Source: Chromatiales bacterium (GTDB lineage Bacteria; Pseudomonadota; Gammaproteobacteria; Steroidobacterales; GCA-2729495). Taken from it: a DNA stretch of 63,731 bases. Position 1 is the stretch's first letter. Every line of letters starts with the position of its first letter. Below the pieces are notes generated by a model. The model saw only the letters and a list, made by a program, of their open reading frames with translations, ran no database searches and was not told the DNA's origin. A program made the position numbers and the translations under genes. Positions 17,143 through 26,804 of this stretch are shown piece after piece. The stretch is from the NCBI GenBank assembly GCA_016789885.1, contig JAEUPZ010000021.1:1-63731 (forward strand), written 5' to 3'.

Positions 17143-17162
17143 GCCCCGCGCAACCGCGGGGC
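17143..17162 (-). terminator. GC-rich hairpin downstream of the DksA-like gene
   Basis: GCCCCGCG and its complement form a perfect 8-bp stem with a 4-base loop, about 92 bases beyond the stop at 17255. No T-run follows, so its role as a terminator is uncertain. Confidence 0.35.
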
Positions 17163-17254
17163 GGATGGGCTGTGGGGTCGGCCGGGCCATGGCCGGCGAC
17201 CGCGATCCGTCACCGGCCGTCGGCGTCGCGGCAGGCGGCCCTCAGCAACACCGC

Positions 17255-17599
17255 TCAGTGCCGCGCGTGCTCCCCCGCGCAGTCGACGCATTCGGCCGAC
17301 GCGGGCCGTGCGGCCAGGCGGGCGGCGCCGATGGTGTCGCCGCAGGTGACGCAGATGCCGTAGGTGCCGGCGTCGAGGCGCGACAGCGCGGCGTTGATGG
17401 CGACGATCTCGCCTGTGGCCTCGGCCTCGAGGGCCTGCACGACCTCGACGTTGCCGAGCTGCGCGGCCTGCTCCGACGAGTCGGCCTCAAGGGGACTGCG
17501 CGCGTGGGCATGGATGGTCTCGACGCGCTGCTGGTACTCGTTGCGCAGCTTGAGCAGGCGCTCGCGCACCTGGGTCAGGGATTCGGCAGCTCGGCCCAT
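17255..17599 (-). CDS. DksA/TraR-family zinc-finger protein
   Basis: A 114-residue protein with an N-terminal helical hairpin (residues about 1-80) and a C4 zinc finger, CVTCGDTIGAARL then AECVDCAGEH. DksA/TraR proteins bind in the RNA polymerase secondary channel. The acidic D-x-x-D-x-A tip motif of DksA is not evident, so this is probably a TraR-like or YbiI-like member and need not potentiate ppGpp. Start at ATG 17599 (MGRAAESLTQVRERLL). It lies just downstream of pbpC on the same strand. Confidence 0.85.
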   Translation of the reverse strand: MGRAAESLTQVRERLLKLRNEYQQRVETIHAHARSPLEADSSEQAAQLGNVEVVQALEAEATGEIVAINAALSRLDAGTYGICVTCGDTIGAARLAARPASAECVDCAGEHARH

Positions 17600-17703
17600 G
17601 GCGTTCTCCCGGCCGGTCACGCCGGCCTGGCTCGGTTGGTTCGGATCGCCGCAGGGTAGGCCTTGCGGGCCGGCCGCGGGATCCGGGATTCCCCGGAGTG
17701 GCG

Positions 17704-19821
17704 TCACGGGCGCAGCGCGCCGCGTACGTCGACCTGCACGGTATCAGCAATCCCATTGCCGAGGCGCAGCGCGATGGCGTGGCGGCCCGGCAGCGGCGTC
17801 CACAGCAGGTCGCCCCGGCCCACGGTCTCGCCGTCGACGAGCCACTCGGCGTCGGCAACGTTGCTGGCGACGAGCCGGACCCGCTGCAGGCGCGGCGGGA
17901 TGTCGGGGTCCAGCGCCAGCACGGTCCCATCGGCCGGGGCCACGATGCGGGCGGCTGCCACCCGGGCCGGCGCCGCCCGGATCCCGGGCTGCTCCGTGCC
18001 GGCGAGGAACCACTCCTCGCGCGCCGGCTCGCCGGTGGCGAACTGCACGCGCACCGCGACGAGGCCCGGCGGTGGAGCCGGCGCGGGCGCCTCGTCGAGA
18101 TGGTCCACGATGGCGGCCCAGGCGGGCGCTGCGCCGGCAACGCCCGACACCGCGCGCATCGGGTCTCCCTCGGCGTTGCCGACCCAGACACCCACCGTGT
18201 ACCGGGCCGACCAGCCCAGGCACCAGTTGTCCCGCAGGTCCTTGCTGGTGCCGGTCTTCACCGCCGACCAGCCCCGGGTGGCGAGCGCGCTCTCGAGCCC
18301 GAAGGTCGGCGCCCGCGCGCCGCGGTCGGCGAGGATGTCGCCGACGAGCCAGGCGGCACGCGCATCGATGACCGGCTCGCCCGCCGCGGGCGCCTCGCCC
18401 GTCGCGAAGCGCAGCGGCGAGAACCGGCCGCCGTTCGCGAGTGTCCGGTAGGCGTTGACCTGCTCGAGCAGCGTGACGTCGGCGGAACCGAGCGCCAGCG
18501 AGTAGCCGTAGTGGTCAGGGTCGTCGGCGAGGCCGGCGTAGCCCACGGCCCGCAGCTGCCGGTGCAGCGCATCGGGACCCAGCAGCAGCAGCGTGCGCAC
18601 CGCCGGCACGTTCAGGCTGCTGGCGAGCGCGACCCGCAGGCTCGTCAGGCCGCGGAAGCTGCGGTCGTAGTTCTGCGGCACCCACGCCCCCGCCGCCGTC
18701 GTCACGTCCACGGGGCTGTCGTCGAGCAGCGAGGCCGGCGTCAGCAGCCGCTCCTGCAGGGCCAGGGCATAGAGGAACGGCTTCAGCGTCGAGCCCGCCT
18801 GCCGGGGGGCCCGGGCGGCGTCGACCAGCGACGCCCGCGAGGCCGGGCCCGCGCTGCCGACGTAGGCGAGCACCTCGCCCGTGGCGTTGTCGACGACGAT
18901 GGCGGCACCGTCGCGCACGCGCTCTGCCGAGAGCTGCTCGAGCTGCGCGCGCAGGGCCTGCAGCACGAAGGCCTGCAGGCCGGCGTCGATGCTGGTACGG
19001 ACCTGCTCCCCCGGCGTGCGCAGCAGCCGGCGCGCCAGGTGGGGAGCGAGGCTCGCCGCCGGCGGGATGGACACCGGGCCATCGAAGGCAGCGGCCACCC
19101 GCGCGGCCGGCCCCGTGCAGCGGGTGGCATCCCAGCGGGCCAGCCCACACGCCCGGCGCAGCACCGTGGCGGCCGGCGCACCGGGCGAGCGCAGCGCGCT
19201 CGCCAGCAGCCAGGCCTCGGTCTCATCGAGGGCCGACGGCGCCTTGCCGAAGAGTCCGCGGGCCCCCGCATCGATGCCCGCCAGCTCACCCCGCCAGGTG
19301 ACGACGTTCAGGTAGGCCTCGAGGATGCCGCGCTTGTCATAGCGCAGTTCCAGCGCCAGCGCGTCGCGCAGCTGGGCCAGCTTGCCGGCCCAGCTGCCAC
19401 GGCGTGGGCTGCCCTGCGGCTCACGCTGCGCGGCCAGCTGCGTGGCGAGCTGCATGGTGATCGTGCTGGCGCCGCGCAGGCCGCGACCCGCGGCGGCGTC
19501 ACGCAGCGCCGCCCCGATGGCGAGGGGATCGACGCCGGGATGCCGGTGGAAGCGTCGATCCTCCACGCTGAGCACGGCCTCGACGAGCCGTGGCGAGATA
19601 TCGGCCAGCGGCACCCAGTCGAGCCGCCGGACCCGGTGGTCCAGCCGCACCGACTGCAGCAGCTCGCCGCTGCGGTCGAGGAGCTTCGCGTCGGATGACG
19701 GAAAGCGCGCCGGCAGGTCGGCGTAGTCCGGCAGCTGCCAGGCCGCGCTGCCCACCGCCACGGCCACCGCCGCCGCGGCCGTGCCGGCCACCAGCGCGAG
19801 GGCCCGCCGGGCGTGCCTCAC
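17704..19821 (-). CDS. pbpC: Penicillin-binding protein 1C
   Basis: A 705-residue bifunctional peptidoglycan synthase. Order: membrane anchor (about residues 5-25), glycosyltransferase family 51 domain with VEDRRFHRHPGVDPLA and GASTITMQLATQL, transpeptidase domain with the SxxK serine in QAGSTLKPFLYA and KTGTSKDLRDNW, and a C-terminal BiPBP-type domain. The start is GTG at 19821, whose GTGA overlaps the stop of the alpha-2-macroglobulin gene, indicating translational coupling. The pair is conserved in Proteobacteria and is thought to repair murein after envelope attack. Confidence 0.92.
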   Translation of the reverse strand: MRHARRALALVAGTAAAAVAVAVGSAAWQLPDYADLPARFPSSDAKLLDRSGELLQSVRLDHRVRRLDWVPLADISPRLVEAVLSVEDRRFHRHPGVDPLAIGAALRDAAAGRGLRGASTITMQLATQLAAQREPQGSPRRGSWAGKLAQLRDALALELRYDKRGILEAYLNVVTWRGELAGIDAGARGLFGKAPSALDETEAWLLASALRSPGAPAATVLRRACGLARWDATRCTGPAARVAAAFDGPVSIPPAASLAPHLARRLLRTPGEQVRTSIDAGLQAFVLQALRAQLEQLSAERVRDGAAIVVDNATGEVLAYVGSAGPASRASLVDAARAPRQAGSTLKPFLYALALQERLLTPASLLDDSPVDVTTAAGAWVPQNYDRSFRGLTSLRVALASSLNVPAVRTLLLLGPDALHRQLRAVGYAGLADDPDHYGYSLALGSADVTLLEQVNAYRTLANGGRFSPLRFATGEAPAAGEPVIDARAAWLVGDILADRGARAPTFGLESALATRGWSAVKTGTSKDLRDNWCLGWSARYTVGVWVGNAEGDPMRAVSGVAGAAPAWAAIVDHLDEAPAPAPPPGLVAVRVQFATGEPAREEWFLAGTEQPGIRAAPARVAAARIVAPADGTVLALDPDIPPRLQRVRLVASNVADAEWLVDGETVGRGDLLWTPLPGRHAIALRLGNGIADTVQVDVRGALRP

Positions 19822-22800
19822 GGCGCCGGCTCGACCCGTACCGGGTCGTTGGGCAGCAGCCCGAAGACGTCCGGCGCGTACATGCCCTCGACCCGGGTCG
19901 GCGGCAGCACGAACTCGCCGGCCGTATTGAGCCGCAGCGTGTACTCCACCCGCGAGCGCCCCCGGGGCAGCCAGTCGAAGAAGGCGCGATAGCCCGACAC
20001 GCTGCGCTCGATCCAGGCGGGCCATGCACTGTCGCCATCGCCGGGGGCCGCCTCGCCGGCCAGGCCCGCAGCGTCGCGGGCCGTGCTGCCGGTGATGGCG
20101 CTGCCCGCCGGGATCGGGTCCGTGACGGCCACCCAGGCCATGTCCTGCCCGGCCTCGATGTCGAGGATCACGCGCACCAGGTCACCTCGCGTCCAGCGGC
20201 CCGGCTGCTGCTGCAGCACCGGCGTGACGCTGCGGCGCAGGCGATAGCCGGCGAAGAGCGGCTTCGTGACGGGCACCGCCGCAATGGACTGCACCGTCGC
20301 CCAGGGCGCGCCGCTGCCGTCGTGGCGCGCGGCCAGCTCCCCCTTGGCGCCGGCGGGCCACGGCAGCGTCACGGCGCGGACAGGTGCCGGCACCGTGGCG
20401 TCGACGGGTCCCGGCACGGCCCAGTCGAGGTCCGCCATCGCCTCGCCGAGGGAGGCCTGCGTCCGGCCCGCCACCGCCGCAGCCTCGTAACGCTCCGCGA
20501 AGCGGCGCACGGCGACGCTGCCCCAGGCGTTGGCGTGGGTCGTATCCCAGGCGCCGCGCTGCTGGCGGCCGACGGTGCCTGCCGCGAGGCGCGGCAGGTC
20601 GTCCTGCAGCGCCGGCAGGTCGAGGCCCAGCAGCAGCGCGCGGGCCGCGTCCTCATCGGGGGAACCCAGCAGCCACCAGGCCCACTGGTCCCGCTCGCCC
20701 GACAGCGTCACGCGGGTCGCGGCGTAGACGAGGCGGGCCTGCAGCAGCTGCACGGCCTCGCGAAGCCGGGCCTCGCGGTCCGGCAGGCCAGCCCCGTGCT
20801 GGAGGATGGCAATCCAGTTCAGCAGCGCCGAGTTGGGCCACACCTCGGGCGTGGCGGACAGTGGCTCGAGCAGGGCGGGCTGCAGCTGCCCGTGGCGAGC
20901 CAGGGCCTCCAGGGCATCGAGGCGCCGCAGCGTCAGGTCGCCGGGCCGCCGCGAGACGGGCGCGCGGCCGCTGCCGGCGACGAAGCCCTTCAGCCCGGTC
21001 AGCATGCGCTCGCGCGTCGCCGCGGGGATCTCGTAGCCGGCGGCATGGGCCACCTGCAGGATGTAGGCCGTGAGCGTGTCGCTCCCGGCCAGGCGCTCGG
21101 TGGGCCAGAAGCGCGCGAGCCCGTCGGCGTCGAGGTACGCCGGCAACACGGCCATCACGGCGTCCCAGCGGGCGGGATCTCCCAGCCCCACGGCGATGGA
21201 CACGCGCTGCTCGAGGCAGTCGAAGGGGTAGTCGCCGAACCAGCGGCGCACGCCGTCGAGGCCGCCGACGAGGCTTGGCGACAGCGCCACCCGCACCTCG
21301 CCGACACCCGGCAGGGCATCGCCGGGGCGGCGCACGGCGAGGGTACGGGGTGCATCGAGACGCAGCAGCGTCGCCTGCACCACGCCGGGCTCGGCGCGGC
21401 CGGGCAGCACGCGCTGCCCGACGCGCAGGGCATCGGGTTCGACGCCGGGCGCCGTGGCCCGGATCTCCCAGCCGATACGGGTGGCGCCATCGGGCACCGG
21501 TACCGTCCAGGCCACCTCGGTGGCAGCGCCAGCGGCCAGCGTCAGCACCTGCGGCGGCAGCGTCACCACCGGCAGCGGCTGGCCCGCGCCGTCCACCGGC
21601 GTGAGCGTCGCCGTGGCTTCGACCTGCAGGGGCCGGTCCGCGGCGTTGCGCACCGTGGCGGTGGCCCGTTGCACGTCGCCACTGCGGGCGACCTCCGGCG
21701 TGCCGCTGAAGAGCATCAGGTCACGGTGGGTGCGGATGCTGGCCTGGCCCGTGCCGAAGAGGTCGGTGCCCTCGGCGGCGACGGCCGTCAGCCGGAAGCT
21801 GCTGAGGCTGTCGTTGAGCGGCACCTCGACGGTGGCGCTGCCGCTGGCGTCGAGCGCCACGCGACCGCGCCAGGCCAGCAGCGTGTCGAACAGCTCGCGG
21901 CTGGTCGCGAGGCCACCCCCGCCGCCCGGCGGCGCAGCCTTGCGCCCGTAGTGGCGCTTGCCGATGACCTGCAGCTGGGCCGTGGCCGTGGCAACGGCGA
22001 GGGGCCGCTGCCGGAACAGGCCGGCCAGCAGGTTCACCGTATCGTTGGGCGAGAGCTCCAGCAGGGCCTCGTCGACGGCGGCGAGCAGCACGTCGGCGTT
22101 GGCGGCCGGCGCACCACCGGGCCGCCGGACCTGCACGGTGACGCGGGCCGTGCCGCGCGTGGGGTACTCGATGGCGTCGGGCGTGACGATGACGTCGAGC
22201 TCGTGGGCCTCCTGCCCCACCTCCAGGGCGGCGTAGCCCAGCCGGAACGTGGGTTTCGCGAGGTCGACCAGCGCCGTGGGCGCCGGCTCGCCGACGCGGC
22301 CGCGCACGGCCAGCACCGAGACGAACACGTTCGGCGCGTAGCCTCGCCGGATCGGGACAGAGACGTTGGGCGAGCCGGCAGCCAGCGGCACCACGTACGC
22401 ATCGAGCACGCCCTCGCGCTCGACGGTGACCAGCGCCGTGCTGGCCCGGAACGGTACCCGGGCCTCGAGCAGCGCCGTCTCGCCGGCGGCGTAGCGCGTG
22501 CGCTCAGGGATGACGTCGATGCGCTCGCTGTCGTTGCCGCCCCACCAGGCGTCGACGTCGGCGAGCCACACGTGCTCGACGGCCGTCGCCTCGCGCCCCT
22601 GCGCGTCACGGGCCACGGCCCGCAGCAGCACCTCGTGGGCAGCCTCCAGCTTCGCCTCGCAGCGCAGGCGGCCACGGCTGTCGCTGGTCGCGGTGCACAG
22701 CGTGCCGAGCGGCACGATCCCGGCCTGGTTCTCGTAGGCGTAGAACCCCCCGAAGAGCCGCTTGCGGGCCGAGTAGATCTGGCGCGAGTACGCCTCGATG

Positions 22801-25475
22801 GTCACCGCCTGCCCGGCGACCGGGGTGCCGTCGAGCTGCAGGGCCACCGCGTCGACGCTGAAGGCCTCCCCGGCCCGGGGCCAGCGCGGAGCCCGCAGTC
22901 CCACCAGCACGCTGGCCGGGTAAACCGCGGTCGTCGCCGATACCGAGAGGCGCTGGCCGTTGGCGTCGGGATACTCCAGCTCGGCCTGCAGCGTCGCCGC
23001 GCCCTCCCCCGTCGCGAAGTTGCCGAGCGTCGCCCGGGCGCTGCCACTGGCGTCGAGGGTCAGCGGCAGGGTCTGCACGGTCGATGGGCCAGCGGGCGCC
23101 TCGGCGCCGTCCTCCGACCAGGCATCACCCAGCGTCACGAGCCCGGGACGTACCGCCTCCGTCGCAAAGCTGTAGCGGTCGTAGCCCCGCGGGCGCGGCT
23201 GCATCGGCGTCGTTCGCCAGCGCAGCGTCACCGGCGCGCCGGCGGCGCCGCCCCCGGCGAGATACGTCACCATCACGTCGGTGGCGACGCCGGCCGGCGC
23301 CACCAGCGGGCCGCGCTCGAACTGCAGCGTCGCGCGCTGGGCCGGCAGGCGGAACTCCTGCACGCTGAACTCGCCGCCGCCCTCGGTCTCGCCCGGAAAC
23401 GAGAACCGGTAGCGGCCGAGCTTCGCGGCCGTGGGCACCGCGAACTCGGTGAGCGCCGTGCCGTCCTCGAAGCTGACGGGCAGCTCCCACTGCTGGTCGG
23501 ACCCCTCGTGCACCACGGTCAGGCGCGTCGGGGGCTGCAGGGCAACCTCCAGGCCGGTGCCCGTCGCCTGGCGCGCGAAGTGCTTCATGTGCACCGTCTC
23601 GCCCGCGCGCACCATGGTGCGATCGAGGACCGTGTGCACCAGGGCGCCGGGCGCCGACCCCCGCCAGTCCCAGGGCAGCTCGAAGCTCCAGGGCGCGATG
23701 CCGTCGTCCCAGCCGGTCAGGGCAAAGGCCACGTCGTCGCCGGAACGGGCCGAGACGAAGAAGTCGTCGGGCCCGTCGCAGCGCTGCCGGTAGTCCCGCT
23801 GCAGGGACACGGTGGTGAAGGCCAGGCCGCTCGAGTCGGTGCGCCCGGACCAGAGCACCCTGCCGTCGCAGTCGCGGATGCGCACCTCGGCGCCACCGAC
23901 CGGCTTCGCCTGGTCCAGCGTCGTGACCCAGATGGCCGAGCGCTCGCGGCCGCGCTTGATGTGCACGGCCAGGTTCGTGACCAGCGCGGCACTGCGCACG
24001 TACCAGGTCTTCCCGGCCTCGCCGGTCAGGGCAGCACCCAGCCGCGGGCTCGCGAGCTCCACCACGTGCAGGCCCGGCGACGGCAGCGGGATGCCCACCA
24101 CCTCGGCCGCCTCGGTGGAGCGCGGCACGCTGATGGGCCGGGCCCCGTCGGCGGGGAAGAAGCTCGTGGTCGTGTCCTCGTCGCGGCGCCAGCGGTTGAG
24201 CCGCCGGAGCCAGGCCTGCATCTCTTCGTCGCCGGTGACCGTGAGCACGCGGCCCGGGACCGGCGCCGGCCGGGCGGCGTCGGCCGACCCGAGGTTGCGC
24301 AGCGTAACGGGCAGGGCCGGGCGCGCCTTGCGTTCGAGGATGCCGAAGGTGGCCGCGAACTTCGCCAGCGGCGGCGCCTCGTCGACGGGGATCGTGAGCG
24401 GAAAGCGGTCCGCGTTGGCGACCGGGCGGCCCGCGTCGTCCGTCAGTCCCGCCGGTACTTCCAGCTGCAGCTTCGCACCGGGGGGAAAGGGTCCCGCGAA
24501 GGCCAGGCTGTCGACGGTCGCTTCGCGCCGGCCCGCCAGGTCAGAGGGGTAGCGGGTGCCGGAGGCCGGGTCCACCAGCGCGATGCCGGCCGCCACCTCC
24601 CGCGGCACCGGCGCCGTGAACTCGACGCCGATGGGCGTCACCGGCAGGCAGCTGCCGTCCCGGTTGACCCGCTGGCAGCGGGTGCGGATGAGGAACGCCG
24701 GGCGCACGGTAAAGGGAAGCACCTGGTCGCCGTCCCGGGCCACGCCCGACGGCGAGGCGATCCCGCGCCCCCAGACGAGGCGCATGGCCCGCTCGGGCGG
24801 CAGCGGCCGCAGGCAGCTGACCGTGACGAGGGCGTCGAGCACCGCGCGATCCACGCGGGGCCCGCGGGCACCACGATCCGGGTTCCAGAGCCAGTACGGC
24901 GGGTTCCGCTCCAGGGCCGCCAGCGCCCGGGCGCGCTCGTCCCCGTCGATGACCCGCAGCGGTATCGTCTCGGCAACGCCGTCGGCAGCGCAGTAACCGT
25001 GGCGGGCCACCGAGGCGGGATCGACCTCGCCGTCGGTGCGCAGGAAGAAAAGCTGCTGCTCGTCGATGGCGCCCGCGTCCTGCGCAGGCTGGCTGCCCGT
25101 GATCGCCGGGCCGCCGGTGCGGATGAAGAAGCGCCGGGCATTGGGCAGGCGCGACCCGTCGAGGGACTTCAGCCCGGCAGCCGCCGTGACCGTACACTCG
25201 AGGCCGGCCGGCAGCGGGCGGTCGAAGTCGATGACCCACGTCCGCTCGTCGAGCCAGCGCCCGGTGCCTGGCACCGGGCAGGCGAGCGTCGCCGGCGCCG
25301 CCGCCCGCGGGTCGCCGAAGGCCACCATCGGGGTTGCGAAGCGCAGCACCGCCTGGCGCGCGCCGCGGGCGTCGCCCTGGGGCACGAAGCTGCTGATGCC
25401 GAGCACCGGCGCCGCCTGGGCAGCACCGGCACACCACCCCGCCAGCACGAGGCCGGCCACCCACTGAATGCGCAT
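19818..25475 (-). CDS. Bacterial alpha-2-macroglobulin (YfhM-like)
   Basis: A very large (1885-residue) periplasmic protein. An N-terminal signal (GLVLAGWCAGAAQA) is followed by macroglobulin domains, a bait-like region and the thioester domain, where the reactive CLEQ motif is intact in YPFDCLEQRVS. These proteins trap proteases that breach the outer membrane. E. coli YfhM is a lipoprotein; here the residue before the only signal-peptide Cys is Trp, so lipidation looks unlikely and signal peptidase I cleavage is expected. It is the first gene of a unit with pbpC. Start at ATG 25475. Confidence 0.92.
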   Translation of the reverse strand: MRIQWVAGLVLAGWCAGAAQAAPVLGISSFVPQGDARGARQAVLRFATPMVAFGDPRAAAPATLACPVPGTGRWLDERTWVIDFDRPLPAGLECTVTAAAGLKSLDGSRLPNARRFFIRTGGPAITGSQPAQDAGAIDEQQLFFLRTDGEVDPASVARHGYCAADGVAETIPLRVIDGDERARALAALERNPPYWLWNPDRGARGPRVDRAVLDALVTVSCLRPLPPERAMRLVWGRGIASPSGVARDGDQVLPFTVRPAFLIRTRCQRVNRDGSCLPVTPIGVEFTAPVPREVAAGIALVDPASGTRYPSDLAGRREATVDSLAFAGPFPPGAKLQLEVPAGLTDDAGRPVANADRFPLTIPVDEAPPLAKFAATFGILERKARPALPVTLRNLGSADAARPAPVPGRVLTVTGDEEMQAWLRRLNRWRRDEDTTTSFFPADGARPISVPRSTEAAEVVGIPLPSPGLHVVELASPRLGAALTGEAGKTWYVRSAALVTNLAVHIKRGRERSAIWVTTLDQAKPVGGAEVRIRDCDGRVLWSGRTDSSGLAFTTVSLQRDYRQRCDGPDDFFVSARSGDDVAFALTGWDDGIAPWSFELPWDWRGSAPGALVHTVLDRTMVRAGETVHMKHFARQATGTGLEVALQPPTRLTVVHEGSDQQWELPVSFEDGTALTEFAVPTAAKLGRYRFSFPGETEGGGEFSVQEFRLPAQRATLQFERGPLVAPAGVATDVMVTYLAGGGAAGAPVTLRWRTTPMQPRPRGYDRYSFATEAVRPGLVTLGDAWSEDGAEAPAGPSTVQTLPLTLDASGSARATLGNFATGEGAATLQAELEYPDANGQRLSVSATTAVYPASVLVGLRAPRWPRAGEAFSVDAVALQLDGTPVAGQAVTIEAYSRQIYSARKRLFGGFYAYENQAGIVPLGTLCTATSDSRGRLRCEAKLEAAHEVLLRAVARDAQGREATAVEHVWLADVDAWWGGNDSERIDVIPERTRYAAGETALLEARVPFRASTALVTVEREGVLDAYVVPLAAGSPNVSVPIRRGYAPNVFVSVLAVRGRVGEPAPTALVDLAKPTFRLGYAALEVGQEAHELDVIVTPDAIEYPTRGTARVTVQVRRPGGAPAANADVLLAAVDEALLELSPNDTVNLLAGLFRQRPLAVATATAQLQVIGKRHYGRKAAPPGGGGGLATSRELFDTLLAWRGRVALDASGSATVEVPLNDSLSSFRLTAVAAEGTDLFGTGQASIRTHRDLMLFSGTPEVARSGDVQRATATVRNAADRPLQVEATATLTPVDGAGQPLPVVTLPPQVLTLAAGAATEVAWTVPVPDGATRIGWEIRATAPGVEPDALRVGQRVLPGRAEPGVVQATLLRLDAPRTLAVRRPGDALPGVGEVRVALSPSLVGGLDGVRRWFGDYPFDCLEQRVSIAVGLGDPARWDAVMAVLPAYLDADGLARFWPTERLAGSDTLTAYILQVAHAAGYEIPAATRERMLTGLKGFVAGSGRAPVSRRPGDLTLRRLDALEALARHGQLQPALLEPLSATPEVWPNSALLNWIAILQHGAGLPDREARLREAVQLLQARLVYAATRVTLSGERDQWAWWLLGSPDEDAARALLLGLDLPALQDDLPRLAAGTVGRQQRGAWDTTHANAWGSVAVRRFAERYEAAAVAGRTQASLGEAMADLDWAVPGPVDATVPAPVRAVTLPWPAGAKGELAARHDGSGAPWATVQSIAAVPVTKPLFAGYRLRRSVTPVLQQQPGRWTRGDLVRVILDIEAGQDMAWVAVTDPIPAGSAITGSTARDAAGLAGEAAPGDGDSAWPAWIERSVSGYRAFFDWLPRGRSRVEYTLRLNTAGEFVLPPTRVEGMYAPDVFGLLPNDPVRVEPAP

Positions 25476-25504
25476 CGCGAGTCCCCCGGGCTGACCGGGG
25501 GATG

Positions 25505-25732
25505 CTAGCGCGCAGGGCGGCCGTCGTGAACGATCTGGATGGCGATGGACCCCCGGTTGCCGCAGACCTTGCACTTCAGGCGCCGGCGCACCTCGTCCAG
25601 CGTCGCGTCCCAGCCGGCGATCTGCGCAGCGTGCATGAGCGACAGGCGCACGTCGTGGCGGCAGCTGCCGCATTGCGCGTAGATGCGGTAGCCGTGCACG
25701 TAGTCACGGAGCGTCAGCGGGGTTCCGGTCAC
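25505..25732 (-). CDS. Small zinc-ribbon-like protein
   Basis: A 75-residue protein with start GTG 25732. Two C-x2-C pairs, QCGSCRHD and KCKVCGNRG, are separated by about 30 residues that include a conserved-looking helix (LMHAAQIAGWDATLDEV). The pairs should bind one zinc. No named family; similar small proteins occur widely in Alpha- and Gammaproteobacteria. It diverges from the YkgJ-type gene, with 54 bases between starts. Confidence 0.65.
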   Translation of the reverse strand: MTGTPLTLRDYVHGYRIYAQCGSCRHDVRLSLMHAAQIAGWDATLDEVRRRLKCKVCGNRGSIAIQIVHDGRPAR

Positions 25733-25786
25733 GCGGGGTCCTGCGGGGCTGGCATACTCGCCGCGACCTTAACCGGGAGGACGGCG

Positions 25787-26221
25787 TTGGAAAAGTCGGG
25801 CCGCAGCGCGTGGTGGCACGGGGGCGTTCGCTTCCAGTGCCAGGGATCGGGCAAGTGCTGCGTCTCGCGGGGCGCCGTGGGCAACGTCTGGCTGACGCTG
25901 GCCGACCGGCAGCGCCTGGCACGCACGCTGGGGCTGCCCACGGCCACCTTCACGCGCCGATACTGCGAGCGGGTCGACGACCAGTGGCGCATCCGGGATT
26001 CCGGCCCCGACTGCACCTTCCTGAAGGACCGGGGCTGCTCGGTCTACGAGGGCCGGCCCACCCAGTGCCGTACCTGGCCCTTCTGGCCCGAGAACATGGG
26101 CGCGAAGCAGTGGACGGCCGTGGCCGCGTTCTGCCCCGGCGTCGGCCAGGGCCCGGTCATCCCCCGGGAGCGCATCGAGGCCGTCCTCAGGGAGCAGCGG
26201 GAATCGACGGCGCAGCTGTAG
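25787..26221 (+). CDS. YkgJ-type cysteine cluster protein
   Basis: A 144-residue protein with eight or more cysteines arranged as CQGSGKCCVSRG, then DCTFLKDRGCSVYEGRP and TQCRTWPFWPE. This is the putative metal- or iron-sulfur-binding YkgJ/UPF0153 pattern. The start is TTG at 25787, chosen because GGGAGGA sits 5 bases upstream; the open frame beyond it has no ribosome site and overlaps the divergent gene. Function in the family is undefined. Confidence 0.8.
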   Translation: MEKSGRSAWWHGGVRFQCQGSGKCCVSRGAVGNVWLTLADRQRLARTLGLPTATFTRRYCERVDDQWRIRDSGPDCTFLKDRGCSVYEGRPTQCRTWPFWPENMGAKQWTAVAAFCPGVGQGPVIPRERIEAVLREQRESTAQL

Positions 26222-26243
26222 CGCCGCCGCCCCCGGGACTGCG

Positions 26244-26639
26244 TCAGCGGCGCTTCGTCGCCTTCGCCGCGGCCTTCTTCACCGCGCGGGTTGCGGTCTT
26301 GCCGGCCTTGCTGACCTGCTTGCGCGCCACCTTTGTCTCCTTGCGGAGCGTGCTCGTCGCGGCGCGCGCTTCCTTGCGCACCGCCCGGGTGGCGGCGCTG
26401 GCCTCGCGGGTCGCGGTGCGCTTGGCAGCCCGGGCCTTCTTCGTCACCGTGCGCTTGACCGCCTTGACGGTCTTCTCTGCCTTCGCGAACAGGTCGCCCA
26501 TGGCGCCCTCGACGAGGCCCTCGGCCTGCTCGAGCTTGCCGCGGGCGACGAGGCCCGGCTTCTTCAGCGCCTTGCCGGTGGCCGCCTTGACCTTGCCGAC
26601 CACGACTTTCGCGCGGCCCTTCACCGAGTGCTTGTTCAT
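26244..26639 (-). CDS. CsbD-like domain fused to an H1-like Lys/Ala-rich tail
   Basis: A 131-residue, strongly basic protein. Residues about 3-45 (VKGRAKVVVGKVKAATGK, then GKLEQAEGLVEGAMGD) follow the CsbD stress-protein pattern of paired V-K-G repeats. From about residue 50 on it is a run of Lys/Ala/Arg/Thr repeats like bacterial histone H1-like proteins (AAKRTATREASAATRAV, VKKAAAKATKRR). The tail should bind DNA or polyphosphate without specificity. CsbD proteins are stress-induced. Such a fusion suggests a stress nucleoid protein; this is inference. Confidence 0.7.
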   Translation of the reverse strand: MNKHSVKGRAKVVVGKVKAATGKALKKPGLVARGKLEQAEGLVEGAMGDLFAKAEKTVKAVKRTVTKKARAAKRTATREASAATRAVRKEARAATSTLRKETKVARKQVSKAGKTATRAVKKAAAKATKRR

Positions 26640-26804
26640 GCGTACCCCAATCGTTGGATGGTTGCCGACGCCGGGCCATCGGCACGGTCGGCGGACACGG
26701 CATCGTAACGCGTCAGCCGCCGTCGCGGCAGCCGGGATCAGGCACGGTCGCCGCCAACACACCCTGCGGCTACCATGGCAGCCGATCCGGCCGGTGCACA
26801 TGGG

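Noticed and set aside
25380..25475. Lipobox in the alpha-2-macroglobulin signal peptide
   Set aside because: The residue before the Cys is Trp (LAGWC), which does not fit the lipobox rule, so lipidation was not called.
19590..25508. Open frame of 1972 codons on the plus strand
   Set aside because: It lies entirely opposite the alpha-2-macroglobulin and pbpC genes, is rich in Arg/Gly/His/Gln, and has no domain. It is a high-GC shadow of the real minus-strand genes.
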